Counted from the stretch's first letter, positions 42,218-53,262 are shown. The stretch: DNA of 64,000 nucleotides from Rapana venosa (GCA_028751875.1 CM054154.1:53452594-53516593); one strand, 5' to 3'. Notes: a model not told the origin generated them from the letters alone. Numbers and translations: made by a program.

Positions 42218-43062
42218 ACAGCCGAGCTAACTGCAATAGTGTTGACACTGTACTATGTTTTTGACTTCTCTAAAGACATATTCAATATACTTATATGCGT
42301 TGATTCTAAATCAGTTTTACATGCTTTAAAAAAAAATCTACTTTTAAAGTAAGAAAAGACCTAATCATTGAAATCAGGCATCTGGTACACTTTTTAATTT
42401 TAAGAGGTAGTACTGTTACTTTCTGTTGGGTTCCCTCACACACTGGTATCTTTTTTTAATGAAAAAGTTAACAGTCTTGCAAAATATGGAGCAAGAAATA
42501 AAAATAGTTCTTGTGAAATAAACGTTGCCTTATCTCTGCATGAGGGATACAGCTTGCTACAAAACGCTTGCTGGAAGCATTTCAGAAAGAAAATATATGA
42601 TTCTGACTATTGTCTTTATAATGGCTGTTCAAGCAATGTGATAGATTTTCGAAATGCTTTTATTTCTAACAAAGTCTGTGGTTGGTATAATCGAAGAAAT
42701 ATGTTATCCCTTATGTACATGTTTAAACTAAATGCTTTCAGGACAAAATACGTGAAAGACGTAAACTCTGTGTGTGGGGAGAAGATTACAAATAGTCATG
42801 TTATTTTTTATTGTGGACATTTAAAAGCATTTTTACCTGCTGTACCAAGTTTGTCACTGGATCATATTTTGGGCGAACAATTGTTACTGTAGGACATTGT
42901 GTTAGGATTGATAAGAAGTCCGATAAATCCGTTTTTGTAATGTTAAAGTTAGTTTTTATTAAGTACTGTTATCTGACACTTTTCTGTTATTGTTGCGTTC
43001 TCTTGTTTAGATTACTTTTTCCCGTCTAAAATCACCTAATGTGAATAGATGTTAAACTGAAG
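42218..43062 (+). pseudogene. I/nimbus-like LINE 3' fragment: RNase H and tail
   Basis: Starts inside RNase H: TAELTAIVLTLYYVFDFSKD (catalytic Glu), LICVDSKSVLHAL (catalytic Asp), then WVPSHTGI-like and FFNEKVNSLAKYGA, where the final catalytic Asp is Asn (NEKVN). A C-terminal stretch follows: RRNMLSLMYMFKLNAFRTK, CGEKITNSHVIFYCG. The 3' end has the stem-loop at 43024-43056. It is 5'-truncated just upstream of the TAEL motif. Confidence 0.82.
43024..43056 (+). other. LINE 3' stem-loop, divergent
   Basis: CGTCTAAAATCACCTAATGTG then AATAGATGTTAAACTGAAG. The position after an RNase H LINE C terminus ties the stem-loop to this family. Confidence 0.65.
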
Positions 43063-43427
43063 ATATCATCAATATCAGTGTGCAGCATTTGTACCAGAAT
43101 ATCTTTCCATGGATGGAATACACACACATAAGCGCACCCACACAACACACACACATACACTGAGTCTACCCCTCCTCCTCCTCCTCTCTCCTGGTGCACT
43201 CTCAAATATTCCACAACCCCGTGTATATAGATCGAAGAAAGATGCACCATCGTTATCATGTTGCAACACACACACATGCACACACCACTTACGTCACAAA
43301 ACGTCACAACATGGCGACAGTAAGCAGCAACTAAAATCCATCCTAGTGCAAATGCTTGTTATTACATAGAAAATGACAAAAACTCGACGTCAACGGGCAG
43401 CCTCCTGTTACTTTGATGTACACACAT
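43063..43427. other. No gene; sequence between two LINE fragments
   Basis: Contains CACACA words at 43115-43160 and (CCT)n near 43168-43186. It is the left flank of the twin-primed element, so any target-site duplication should begin near 43428. Confidence 0.6.
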
Positions 43428-44257
43428 CAAGTAATTTGAAATATGTCTTTAGGAAAATCTAAAAGATAATACAAAGCCATCAAAATAGCAGACAATTCAG
43501 CTGTAAAAAATAGATCGATTTTTTCCAACATAAAATGATCTCTCTACTTTCAAAGATGGTATGACAAACGCTGCACCCGCCTCATTGTTGTTCAAAAGGG
43601 AACCATCTGTGTAGATTTTTTAATGATTTGGATATGCAGTTTGTATATATTCTTTTACTGATGTGCTAAGAAAATTTTCATTACCTTTTTTAGTTAAAGA
43701 GGAATAATTTACGTCAAAATTAGCTCTTAAGTTCCCATGGGGGACAAGGCGAGGAGTGAATCTTCGATTTAGCTATTTTTGTGGGATTTATATCTGCTTG
43801 ATCAAATAATTGAGAAGTATAGGTTCTAGCTGTGGTTACAGAGCGAATAGAATGTGCTCTTTTTGGAAAGTTGACATCAGATCTTATAACTAATTTCGTT
43901 GTCCACATTGGTTTTCTTGTGTTGAACAACGTAAGAGATATTTAGCCACAGCCCGTTGTCGATATTCGTCTAATGGCAAAATTCCTATCTCCTTATAGGT
44001 ACCCATGGACGATGCATGAAAAGAACCCCCAGAGCTAATCGAAAAGCCTTGCAGTCTAGTCTTGGTCATTTTCTGTAATAAATATTTTGGAGCACTGAAA
44101 AATGCTTCCTGGCCATAAATGAGTCTGGAACGTACTAAAGATAATGCCAAATGTTTTAAAACAGCTACATCATAAGCCCACACTTGTTTACTAATAACTT
44201 TCAGAAGATTAAGACTTTTCCGAGCCTTAGTATTTAAATAATCAATGTGATAATTCC
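43428..44257 (-). pseudogene. Inverted 5' part: post-RT region and N-terminal RNase H
   Basis: From 44257: SWNYHIDYLNTKARKSLNLL, SRLIYGQEAFFSAPKYLLQK, SFHASSMGTYKEIGILPLDE, YRQRAVAKYLLR. After frame breaks at about 43630: YTDGSLLNNNEAGAAFVIP (first catalytic Asp), then TAELSAILMALYYLLDFPKD (catalytic Glu), ending at 43428. Confidence 0.84.
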
Positions 44258-44900
44258 AACTTAGTGTTGATTCCAGGTCAGTCTTACTTGCCCTGAGAAA
44301 CTTCAGTTCAAAAGTGAGACAAGATTTCATAATTGAGATTAGTCATCTAATTCATTTTCTGATGATACGAGGCACTGGTGTTACCTTTTGCTGGATACCC
44401 TCGCACTGTGGTATTTACTTTAATGAAAAAGTTGACAGAAAAGCAAAATGTGGAGCTGAGCATATCGATGGGTCTTTCAGCATAAGTGTTCCTCTATCCA
44501 TCCATGTGGGCTATAGCATGTTTACAAAATGCTGTTGGAAACACTTTAAAAAAAAAACTACAAAGTACCGGTTATTCCTGGAGTGATGATGTAGCCCATG
44601 TATTATCTTTTGATAAGATCAAATATCGTAATTTACATGAATATAGAAATGTTGTATCTCTTATATACGGGTTTTTAAGCTCAATGCTTTTAGAACAAAA
44701 TTTTTTTTTAAAAGGGCACATGTATCTATGGTGAAAATCTTGCCAATGATCACATTCTTTTACGATGCAGAGATCTGAAAAACATCTTACCTGCCTTCCC
44801 AGTCGTAGCTTGCAGCAAATTCTTAAAGACATTCCATTAATGAAAAGAAATTGTATTGTCATTAAGCCATACTCCTATTTTCAGACTCCTCTGATATAAG
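44258..44900 (+). pseudogene. Forward 3' part: C-terminal RNase H and tail
   Basis: From 44260: LSVDSRSVLLALRNFSSK (third catalytic Asp), IIEISHLIHFLMI, CWIPSHCGIYFNEKVDRKAK (final catalytic Asp present). Then SIHVGYSMFTKCCWKHFKKK and, after a break, a Cys-containing C terminus near 44620-44830. All four RNase H catalytic residues can be read once both parts are considered. Confidence 0.84.
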
Positions 44901-45099
44901 GATAGCTTCAAGTTATATGAATTGGAAAGCTGGTATTTTTGCTGTTTGATGTTTCTGGGGTTGGTTGGGGGTTTTTTTGTTTGTTTTTGTTGTTGGTTTT
45001 TTCTTCGTTTTTTATTTTTGTTTTTCCAGAATTCTTGTTTATGCTTTTTTCATAATAGTTGTTTATTAGGATTGATTAGTTATATGCATACCCCTCCCC

Positions 45100-45163
45100 C
45101 CAACACACACACACAAGCACGTGCGCACGCACACACACGCACACGCGCACACACACACACACT
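45100..45163. repeat. (CA)n with GCACGC variants
   Basis: A short CA/CG microsatellite inside the 3' non-coding region of the twin-primed LINE. Confidence 0.9.
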
Positions 45164-45167
45164 TTCC

Positions 45168-45205
45168 TGTCTGATATCACTATTTAGTGGAAGGACGTTA
45201 AACTG
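45168..45205 (+). other. LINE 3' stem-loop, divergent
   Basis: CTGTCTGATATCACTATTTAG then TGGAAGGACGTTAAACTGAAG, followed by (ACT)n. It marks the 3' end of the twin-primed element. Confidence 0.65.
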
Positions 45206-45221
45206 AAGAACTACTACTACA

Positions 45222-45835
45222 TCAAGTAAAAATGCTAACCAAGAAAGTACAGGAGATGCTACGGCCAAAACCGCAAACCAAAAAGCAGCCGTTCTTCCCC
45301 ATACTTCCACCAATGGCAACGCAGCAACTAATAACGATCCAGATCTACCAGGCCATTCCATCACTGAACTGAAACAAATGGTCTTGTCTCTGAGCAACAA
45401 AATCACTGCTCTGGAGAGGACCGTGGCGGACCAGGGACGCCTTCTGGTTACCAGCAGCGCTTCCGATACTCAATCACGGGCGACAAGAACCTCCAGCATG
45501 GTGACCAGAGGAACCCAGACGAGTGTTCTTCTGCGCCACGCTCCTCCCCCCCTGCCAGCCACCACGTACGCTCAAGCAGAAAAAGGACTGCCCTCTTCAC
45601 CCGGCACTGGCAAAAATCCAAAGAGGTCAGTAGATGTTCAAAAATCAGAAAGGAAAGCCTGATAACCTACGTCAAAAGAAGACCCCAGTGATGAAAAAGA
45701 ATGATGACATCAAATCAAATTCTACTTTGAAGGAAGAAACTTCGAGTCTCCCTTCGGTAGTGATAGTCAATGACTCCATTCTGCATGGAATTAACAGCAA
45801 GCGCCTAGGTAACTCCTATGGCTTTGATGCTGTTA
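45222..45835 (+). pseudogene. ORF1-like protein of a LINE
   Basis: One frame from about 45222 to 45662 is Asn/Thr/Ala-rich at first, then ITELKQMVLSLSNKITALER and TVADQGRLL, a probable coiled coil, then a Ser/Thr/Pro-rich linker. A shift near 45640-45660 leads to SLPSVVIVNDSILHGINSKR and LGNSYGFDAVKK. The VIVNDSILHGI block recalls the first block of SGNH-type esterase domains seen in some LINE ORF1 proteins (GDS there, NDS here), but that is weak. ORF1 proteins bind element RNA. The frame is lost at 45835. Confidence 0.5.
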
Positions 45836-46899
45836 AAAAACATAAAAATTGGGGGTTTAATCGGAAAACGGGGGTTTGCCCGAAAAAAAAGGCTTTTTCC
45901 AAGGGGATTAAAAAAAACCCCCACGGAAGCCCCCAAAAATTTTCAGAATGTAAAAATGTTTAATCCATTCCCTTCCCTTTAATTCAAATTTTTCCCCGGA
46001 AGTGTTCAAAAAAAATGTTTTTTCTGTTTAATTTTTTTTTTTAACAAAAAAATTTCTTTCTCACAAAAACCAAAAACCTTTTAAATTTCGACCATTTCCC
46101 CAAAGGGGGTCAGTTTTTTAAAAATCGCCGAAGGTTTTTTAAAAAAAAGGGGGGGGTTTTGGTTTTAAAAATACCCAAAATTTTAAACTCCCTCCCCCTC
46201 CTTCCAAAAACCAGGTCTTACGGGATTACTTTCCAACTCCGCCCCTTTTAAACCAAAAAAATTTATCCAATTTTTTAAAATTTTAAAAAACCCACGGGGA
46301 AATTTATTTAAACCCCTTCACAGTATGGATATTTTTTTTGGGCTACAAAAAAAGGGGGTTTTAATTATCCATGTGCCCCCAAAATTTAACCGATTTTTAA
46401 AAAATTTTTTTTCAAATTTTTTTTATTTTTAAATTTTTTTTTTTTTTTTTTTTTTTTTTAAATATAATTTTTTAATTTATTTATTTTAAAAACAATTTTT
46501 TTTATATATAAATGTTTTTTTTTTTTTTTTTAATAAATTTTTTTAAAATTTTTATAAATTTTTTAAAAAAAATAAAAAAAATTTTTTCCCCAAAATCCTT
46601 ACTATTAAAAAATTCCCCCCCCAAACTTAAAAAAATTCCCCCCAAAACATTCAAATAATTCCAAATTTCCCCCCCATTTCCTCCCCCCCCCCCCCCCCCC
46701 CCCAGCACAGAATTTTTGGGAAAGAATTAAAAATAAAAAACTGTTCTTATATCTGCCCGGGGACCAAAGAACGAATACTAGGGGAAAAAAACCTTAAAGA
46801 TAATGAAAAAGGGGGTTTATTTCAGGAGATTTTTAAAAAGCACAAAAGCTCCCTTCTGGGATAAAAATTTTAGAAAAATACTCATAATCGATTTTAGAA
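45836..46899. other. Corrupted low-complexity stretch inside the LINE
   Basis: Runs of A, T, C and G dominate. 46380-46580 is almost only T and A, and 46682-46703 is poly-C. The N-terminal endonuclease should be here but cannot be read. Confidence 0.6.
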
Positions 46900-47160
46900 A
46901 AAAATATTATCCTGTCTATCTTGCTAAATACGGGCATGCACAAGATCCCAGACATTGCTGTCCAAAAATCACCTTAATCTGTCATTTTTTGTCTCCTTAT
47001 TGCTCCAGAGTGTGAGTGGTCAACATATAATGAAAAAACCCGGCATGATCACCTGCCCATTATTCAAACTTTTTGTGGAAACACTTTCTGTGAACTCAGA
47101 AAAGAAAAATACCCCAAATTTAACTTTTAAAAAAAAATGATTGCAAAATTTTAAAACTTG
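46900..47160 (+). pseudogene. Endonuclease C terminus of the I/nimbus-like LINE
   Basis: PDIAVQKSP, SVIFCLLIAPECEWSTYNEK, RHDHLPIIQTF and KYPKFNF, in order. HDHLPIIQ corresponds to the SDHFPI motif at the end of APE domains. Confidence 0.55.
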
Positions 47161-47609
47161 GTTTAAAAATGAAAAGTTTTTTGAAAAAAAAATTTTTTGC
47201 CCCGATTTATAGAACCTTATTGATTTTACTATCCCCAAAATTAAAACAAAAAAAAAAAAAAAATTTTGACAACATTTAAACATTAAAAATAAAGCCAAAT
47301 TTAAAATTTACTAAAATCTCAGAAAAAAATTTAAAAAAAGAAAAAAAACAAAATTCAGAACTTTTGGTGGCAAAGAATATTTATGGGCTTTTTTAACCCC
47401 CAAAATTTAAATATAAAAATTTTAAAAATTTGGGGAAAAATTTCATAAAAAAAAAGGGGGGTTTTTTTCAACTTGTCCAGTGGGAACGGGAACAAAAACC
47501 CATAAAAATTTAAAAACAAGGCTTTGCAATTTTTTCAAAATGATGTCTTTAAACTGTATTAAATGTAGAACTAAAAAACAAAAAAAAATAAAAAACAGAG
47601 GGATTTAAA

Positions 47610-48960
47610 GTTCCCTTCGACACTTATTCATTAATGCTCCATTTTTGAGAAAGTTGGAATGTTATGCTTTTCAACTAAGAAAAATCTTCGGGTTGATGCA
47701 GTTTCTAATGACGTGCTAAAACATCAAAACCCCCAAACTTTATTTTTCTATGCATAAAAGTTCAATAAATTTTGGGTTTTTAAGGGGTTAAACCGTGTTG
47801 GGAAAAAATCTATTTCATTTTTATTATAAACAGGGGGAAAACCCCCAAAAAACAAAAATAGTAAGGGCCCAAATTGCTTTTTACCTCACACACTGGCAAC
47901 TAATGGAGAAATTTTTTTCTTTAAAAGGCGATGTACTTTGTGATAGAAAATAAAATTCCCCGGGCAAATCAAGGGGTTTTTTGAAAAGACAGATTGGATT
48001 TTAAAATTTTTTTTTTCTTTTCGAGAAAAAAATTTTTATATTTTTTATAAAAAAAGGGCGTATAAAATCTTTTTGGCCATGAAGTTGCTGTGAAACAAAA
48101 GGATCTGGGTTTTTCTGGCATTTTTATAATTAATTTTAAAATTTTTTTTTTGACTAATAAAGAAACATTAGAGTACTAAATCATATTCTAGTTTTAGATC
48201 TTTTCCCTATGGGACTACCCCAAGTTCTTAATACGCCTCCTTTTTAATGTTTTGCTAAGATCTCCCCATGAAATTGAAAGGGAAAGGGTCGTCTTAGGGG
48301 CAATATGCAGAGAAATTTTGGGGAAAATTTTTTTTATAAACAAAACACCCAAAAGGCTTAAACACTTTAAAAAAAGGTTATACAGAGCCAGCTTAACAAC
48401 ATGATAAATTTATGCCGAAAATGGATTTACTTTTATCCACAAAAAAAACGTACACGTCTTTTAACAAGGGCAAATCCAATACCTACCACTTTAGAAGGGG
48501 GCCAACATGATTGGTATAAGACACCGTAAATTTCTTGGGTTATTCCACTTCTAACAATTTGGGAATGCACATATCGAAGAGAATTTAACTAAAAAAAAAA
48601 AGGTTTTAAACGTTTTAAAGGGAAAGAACATTTTTCGGGGGCCAAGACCAAAAAACTAAAATATTTACTACACTTTTATTCTTTAAAATTATCGTTTGGT
48701 AAAAGGTTTTTTTTCAGTGCTCCTAATTTTACTTAAAAAGTTACAAAGTAAGACTGCAAAGCATACGGCTTGCTCTTGGGTTGCCTTAACGCCTCACCCG
48801 GGGAAAAATAACAAGCGGCTATTCCTTTAGATGATTACCGTCAACTGGCATGTCTAAATATTTGCTTAAAACAAAACGACAAAAAATTTTTTCAAAGAAA
48901 TAAAGTAAAATCAAAATTTAATTTTCCTAAAAGACGAAATATATACCTCTTTTTAAATTC
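47610..48960 (+). pseudogene. RT and post-RT traces of the I/nimbus-like LINE
   Basis: Weak RT-finger similarity near 47690-47960. Near 48740-48880, broken over frames, LQSIRLALGLP and then a YRQLACLNICLK-like segment echo the post-RT block of 43890-44250. No catalytic YADD could be read. The call rests mainly on position between endonuclease and RNase H traces. Confidence 0.42.
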
Positions 48961-49239
48961 CCCAAAGTACAAAGTTCTACTGGGCCCAAAAATTGAAGTC
49001 AATCAACACAGCGGGCACACGAGAAGCATCTTTCCTTGCCCATCATGGAGATAATGAGCAACTTTGATATAGGGTTCTAATTTAAAAAAAAAATGACATT
49101 TGAATAAAATGGTCTCTGATGTCCATCCCACATTCATCTAAAATTTTGACCATTTTTCAAATTTTATCAGACGGATCAGTGAAATCAAAAACATTCTGCT
49201 TTTGTTATACCCCTTAAAAATTTAAAAAAAAATTTGTTT

Positions 49240-49490
49240 GGTAAACTCACCGATATACACCGAACTTTTGGGAATACTAATGGGGCTTATTAAATTTTTG
49301 ATTTTCCGTTTTTATTTTCAAATTCTTGTTTTCGTTGATTCTAAATCGGTATTTTATGCTTAAAATCCCCATGTTTCAAAAAAATTTGAAAACATATTAG
49401 AGATTAAGCATCCCATACATCTTTTTAACCTAAAGGCAAAAGTGGAATTTTTTTGGGGGCCTTCTCCACGGGGGCTTTCCAAATGGTGGG
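49240..49490 (+). pseudogene. RNase H traces of the I/nimbus-like LINE
   Basis: FQILVFVDSKSVFYA gives the VDSKS catalytic Asp, followed by LEIKHPIHLFNLKAKVEFFWG and PSPRG in the place of EIRHLVHFLILRG and WVPSH. Clear neighbour-base changes account for the differences. Confidence 0.6.
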
Positions 49491-50097
49491 GGATAGACTG
49501 CCCAAAAAGGGGGCAAATCATGGGCGGGGTGCAATAAATTGCAGCCTTTACCTTTCAAGAAGGGGATACTTACTAAACAAAACATGAAAAAGGCACTGAA
49601 GTAATCACAAAAAATGAGAGAAATTTTAACTAGAACTGCAATCAATACCCTAAATTTTTCATGGTGAACCATCCCCGGTTTTTAAAAAAGTTTTTTACTC
49701 AAGGAAATTAAATTCTTTTTTCTAAGAAAGAAACTAAATGCAAATTTGGGAAAACCAAAATTTAGCAAAAAGGTAAATGTCTTTTGGTGAGAATTACATT
49801 AAAACCAAAAACTTTTTTTACTCCGAGTGTAAAACCTTTCATCCCCATTTTTTTTTGAAAACTCCCCCACCCGCATATTTCCAAACTAAAATAGCATTTG
49901 AAATTTAAAGGCTTTGTCACGTCCCCTAGGACATTTGTTATAGTTACATTAACGTTAATGACTTTTTGTTTGTTTGTTTGTTTGTTTTTAATTCCTGTTG
50001 CATTGCCAAGTTTATTTTCGAGATTTTTTTTAAAAACAACACATCCACCTCATCCGTTGTTTTTTTTGTTTTGGTTTTGTTGTTGTTGGGGTTTTTT
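49491..50097. other. Corrupted 3' region of the LINE
   Basis: No readable protein. (TTTG)n at 49967-49988; quality looks normal again from about 49900. Confidence 0.5.
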
Positions 50098-50098
50098 C

Positions 50099-50157
50099 CG
50101 TCTAATATCATTAAAAGTGAACAGACGTAAAATTGAAGTCAACAACAACAACAACAA
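50099..50157 (+). other. LINE 3' stem-loop and (CAA)n end
   Basis: CGTCTAATATCATTAAAAGTG then AACAGACGTAAAATTGAAGTC and (AAC)n. Outer arms CGTCT/AGACG are intact. Confidence 0.75.
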
Positions 50158-50327
50158 CACACACAAACACACACATACACACACAAACACAAACGCACAC
50201 GCACACACGCACGCACACACACATACACACACACACACACACACAAAACACCACACACAAACACACACATACAAACACAAACACACATACACACACACAT
50301 AACACACATACACACACGCACGACACG

Positions 50328-50404
<77 letters not shown>
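50158..50404. repeat. (CA)n array
   Basis: CA with AAAC, GCAC and CATA variants, then a clean (CA)n to 50404. Confidence 0.93.
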
Positions 50405-50407
<3 letters not shown>

Positions 50408-50624
50408 CTGTGTGCAATAGAGTGGACGGACCAGGAGAAAAAAAGGAAATAGATTGACACGGTGGTATGATGTTGTAATGTGATACGCATTATTTTGTTT
50501 CTTTCCATTATCTCTTTGTTTGTTGTTGTTGTTGTCTTTCTTTTTCTGTTGTTTTGTTTGTGTTGCGTGGGTTATCTTTTGATTATTTTATTTTTTAATT
50601 TTTTAAAAGTTTTTATTCTTTTTT

Positions 50625-50880
50625 GATATCGAGGATAATGGAATAAGCACTTATGTGCTTTTCTTTACACCCAATCCCCGTATGTATGCGGTTTTGTAAA
50701 TTCTATCATCTGTTCCCACAGGCACACAGTGACCTACTCTTACGAAAAGCGGAACAGGATTTAATGTGTGCTGCAAGATGTTCTGCGTGCGTTCGCACAC
50801 GAGGACCCCGGTTTAAAGTCTCATCCGAAGGACTTTTGGGGAGAGTAGAGTCTGCACTGAAGTTAACTCTAGGGGAGTTT
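50625..50880 (-). mobile_element. SINE family A, reverse copy lacking the head
   Basis: On the plus strand: GATATCGAGGATAATGGAATA, AGCACTTATGTGCTTTTC, ATGTATGCGGTTTTGTAAATT, CACAGTGACCTACTCTTACG, TTCTGCGTGCGTTCGCACAC and AGTCTCATCCGAAGGACTTTTG. It ends before the tRNA-like head. Well preserved. Confidence 0.87.
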
Positions 50881-50999
50881 GTTTGTTGTGTTCATTCCTT
50901 GTGGTGTTTGATGTTGCTTTGTTGTGTTTTTAAGATGATTTTTTTTAAAGATGAAATGCACAAATGTTCTATTTCTTCTTTTCGTCTTTTTTTGTGTTT

Positions 51000-51265
51000 G
51001 TTTTTCGGCTAGAGCTCCGAGGTTCAGCAACGGTGAGAGTTTTTGCGTATGCCACCGTTTTGTCTCCCATTGTTAAGGTAGCCGCATTCTGACTTTGGGT
51101 ATTGTGCTTATTTATTATACCATCTGGAAATTTAGAAACTTATTTTGACTTTGATTTTCACACATACATACATACCACCTCAATTCTCATACACCCTTTT
51201 TATTTTTTTTTTCTCGTCTAATATCACTGAGAGTGAACAGACGTAAAATCAAAGACAACAACACA
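51000..51265 (+). repeat. Dispersed repeat ending in the LINE 3' stem-loop
   Basis: Begins with GCTAGAGCTCCGAGGTTCAGC (shared with 14890-14840 minus). It continues into CATACCACCTCAATTCTCATAC and the stem-loop CGTCTAATATCACTGAGAG at 51214-51243 with ACAACAAC after it. The second half matches 35097-34838 (minus). Confidence 0.68.
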
Positions 51266-51279
51266 ACACTTACACACTC

Positions 51280-51470
51280 GATCGCGCGCGCGCGCACACA
51301 TACACACACACGCATGTGCGTACACACGTATGCACACACGCACATACGCATACATGCGTGCGCAAATGCACATACAAACGAATGCTGGAATGCGAGCACA
51401 GACAGTCACACACAAACACACACACACACTTTTGTGCACACTTGCACATACAAACATTACACCTATGCTT
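51280..51470. repeat. CGCG/ACAC-rich tract
   Basis: CGCGCGCGCG then CACAC, GCAC and CATAC words, with a short unique part at 51365-51405. Confidence 0.8.
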
Positions 51471-51787
51471 AACTACACACTCACACATGCAGCCACACAT
51501 GCTTGCGCACTTTAAAAATTCTCTTGTGTTTTGCTGAGGAGCAGACCTACAGGCAGCAAGAACCTGCCCATGAAAATAATGTTTGTTGGTGATCAGTTCC
51601 CGCGGTGATGCCGTCACAGAGACTATCCCGACATCATCACAGCTCACACAAGATTTTACATATTCATACATATTCATGATGACTTTCAATGCTTTCCCAT
51701 TTACATTTTGTTTTGACAGTTTATACCATAAGACACTACGCCATACAGAATCAAAAGCCTTCTGATAATCAACAAAAGCACAGTATA

Positions 51788-51792
<5 letters not shown>

Positions 51793-51824
<32 letters not shown>

Positions 51825-51831
51825 CTTATAA
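51793..51831. repeat. Poly-G tract (39 bp) inside RT sequence
   Basis: Thirty-nine consecutive G lie between codons for LKCLLDIL and the AFVDYQKAF motif of the minus-strand RT, where a normal element has only a few residues. Confidence 0.95.
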
Positions 51832-52638
51832 AATATCCAGAAGACATTTTAAAATGAAACGCTCATTTGAAGTAGAGTGATTCTTTCTGAAGCCTGCCTG
51901 ATTTTCCAAAAGTATCTTATTTGTCTCAAGAAATTTTGACAACCTGATGTTTAATACAGACGTGAAAAGTTTTCCAATACAAATGAGCAATGTTATACCG
52001 CTTTGATTATCACATTCGTATTTGTCTCCTTTCCCCTTATAATAGGTTTTATAAGGCCAAACATCTGGTATCTTTCCAGTATCCAAAACTCTATTAAACA
52101 GTTTGCAGTACAACTTTTTAAGCACTGATTTGCTATTCTTGACATAATCAGAATAAACATCATCTATACCTGCTGCCTTACCACATTTCATTAAATCATT
52201 TCATGAAATCATGGGCAGTTTCTACTTCTTGTTCAGTAATAGATCTGTTAAGATAATCTGATCTGAAATCTGGAAGGTATTCAAAGGTAATAGTATTGTC
52301 TGTAAACTGAGGACTGACCGGATTTACATCACTTAATGTTTTAAAATGTTCAAAAAGAATAGATAAACTAACTGGACAGTCATCAAAAGAGTGCTCTTTC
52401 ACTTCTTTCCAAAAATCTTTAGTATTGCTTTTTTTTTCATTTCCATTAAGTGTTTGACACAATTTTTTCTTTGCTTTCCGACATGCTTTTCTGATGGTAT
52501 TTTTATATTATTTACTGGCTGTTTTCAGGAGAAAAGTGTTTCTGGAGTGTGTCTACTTTTACATACAGCTTTACTTTTCAGATACAAACGTCTTTTTATA
52601 GAGCATTCTACATCAAACCACACTTTAGATGACTTTTT

Positions 52639-52726
52639 ACGACTATGTTTTAACCTTCGAACTGGTTTTGTACCCAAAGTAGACGACTATGTTTTAACCT
52701 TCGAACTGGTTTTGTACCCAAAGTAG
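52639..52726. repeat. Exact 44-bp tandem duplication
   Basis: The 44-bp unit starting ACGACTATGTTTTAACCTTC at 52639 is repeated without change at 52683-52726. Confidence 0.95.
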
Positions 52727-52969
52727 ATTCTGCCGCAGTCAGAATCATTGACGTCAACTCATCATGAATTTCGTCAATAGTGACATCATTCTGCTCAAAT
52801 TTAGCAAGTAAATCTGTGACATTTAGCTTTGATAGCTCGGAAATGAAGGATTCTTAAGACTATGTTCGAATGGCTTGGGTCGTTGTTTTCCTTCGTGGTC
52901 ATGCGCTGTATCTAGAATATTTGGACTAGTGCCTGTATCAATTTCTTGTTTCTTTATGCTTAGAGTTAG

Positions 52970-52973
<4 letters not shown>

Positions 52974-53053
<80 letters not shown>
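52974..53053. repeat. (CA)n(CT)n microsatellite
   Basis: (CA)n to 53023 then (CT)n to 53053, directly before a SINE fragment. Confidence 0.93.
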
Positions 53054-53054
<1 letters not shown>

Positions 53055-53069
53055 CCACCCTCCCCCCAC

Positions 53070-53262
53070 CGTCCCGTGTGCGAACGCACGCAGAACATCT
53101 TGCGCACACGTTAAAACCCGTTCCGCTTTTCGGAAGAGTAGGCCATTGTGTGCCAGTGGGAATGGATGACAAGTTTACAAAACTGCATACACACGGGGAC
53201 TAGTATGAAAAAGCATATGAGTGCTTATTCCATTATCCTCGAAAAAAAAGAATAAATAAATA
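53070..53262 (+). mobile_element. SINE family A, 3' half
   Basis: Starts in the body at CGTCCCGTGTGCGAACGCACG. It continues with TTCCGCTTTTCGGAAGAGTAG, GCCATTGTGTGCCAGTGGG, AAACTGCATACACACGGGG and TTCCATTATCCTCGAAAAAA, ending in (AAAT)n. The sequence is well preserved; only the head is missing. Confidence 0.88.

Larger units (their letters stand above)
43428..45210. mobile_element. I/nimbus-like LINE insertion with 5' inversion (twin priming)
   Basis: The left part (43428-44257) lies on the minus strand and holds the post-RT region plus the N-terminal half of RNase H. The right part (44258-45210) lies on the plus strand and holds the C-terminal half of RNase H, the tail and the stem-loop. 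The left part ends at codons DIFQIT and the right part begins at LSVDSRS, which adjoin in an intact element (compare DIFNILICVDSKS at 42290). Almost nothing is lost. This is the structure expected of twin-primed reverse transcription. Confidence 0.82.
45222..50157 (+). mobile_element. Near-full-length I/nimbus-like LINE, badly altered
   Basis: Recognisable blocks occur in the right order on one strand: ORF1-like (45222-45835), endonuclease C terminus (46900-47160), RT and post-RT traces (47610-48960), RNase H traces (49240-49490), and the 3' stem-loop with (CAA)n (50099-50157). The total of 4.9 kb fits this type. Up to 45835 the sequence is clean; beyond it, homopolymer runs and neighbour-copied bases obscure the frames. 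Treating it as one element is inference from order and spacing. Confidence 0.62.
51560..52860 (-). pseudogene. LINE RT, N-terminal half, family shared with 28850-29890
   Basis: From about 52500: ETLNGNEKK-like, KDFWKEVKEHSFDDC, ITEQEVETAHDFMKCGKAAG (joined at 52195), IDDVYSDYVKNSKSVLKKLY, FNRVLDTGKIPDVWPY, NQSGITLLICIGKLFTSVLN and NQAGFRKNHSTSNERF. A 39-G run splits it at 51793. Then motif A, AFVDYQKAFDSVWRSVLWYK, near 51770-51715. After ALKVIMNMYEYVKSC homology ends near 51560. RT catalytic YADD is absent by truncation. Confidence 0.8.

Noticed and set aside
42218..50157. Retroviral or LTR element origin for the RNase H domains
   Set aside because: The RNase H follows a LINE-type RT without protease, integrase or LTRs, and each copy ends in a LINE-type 3' stem-loop.
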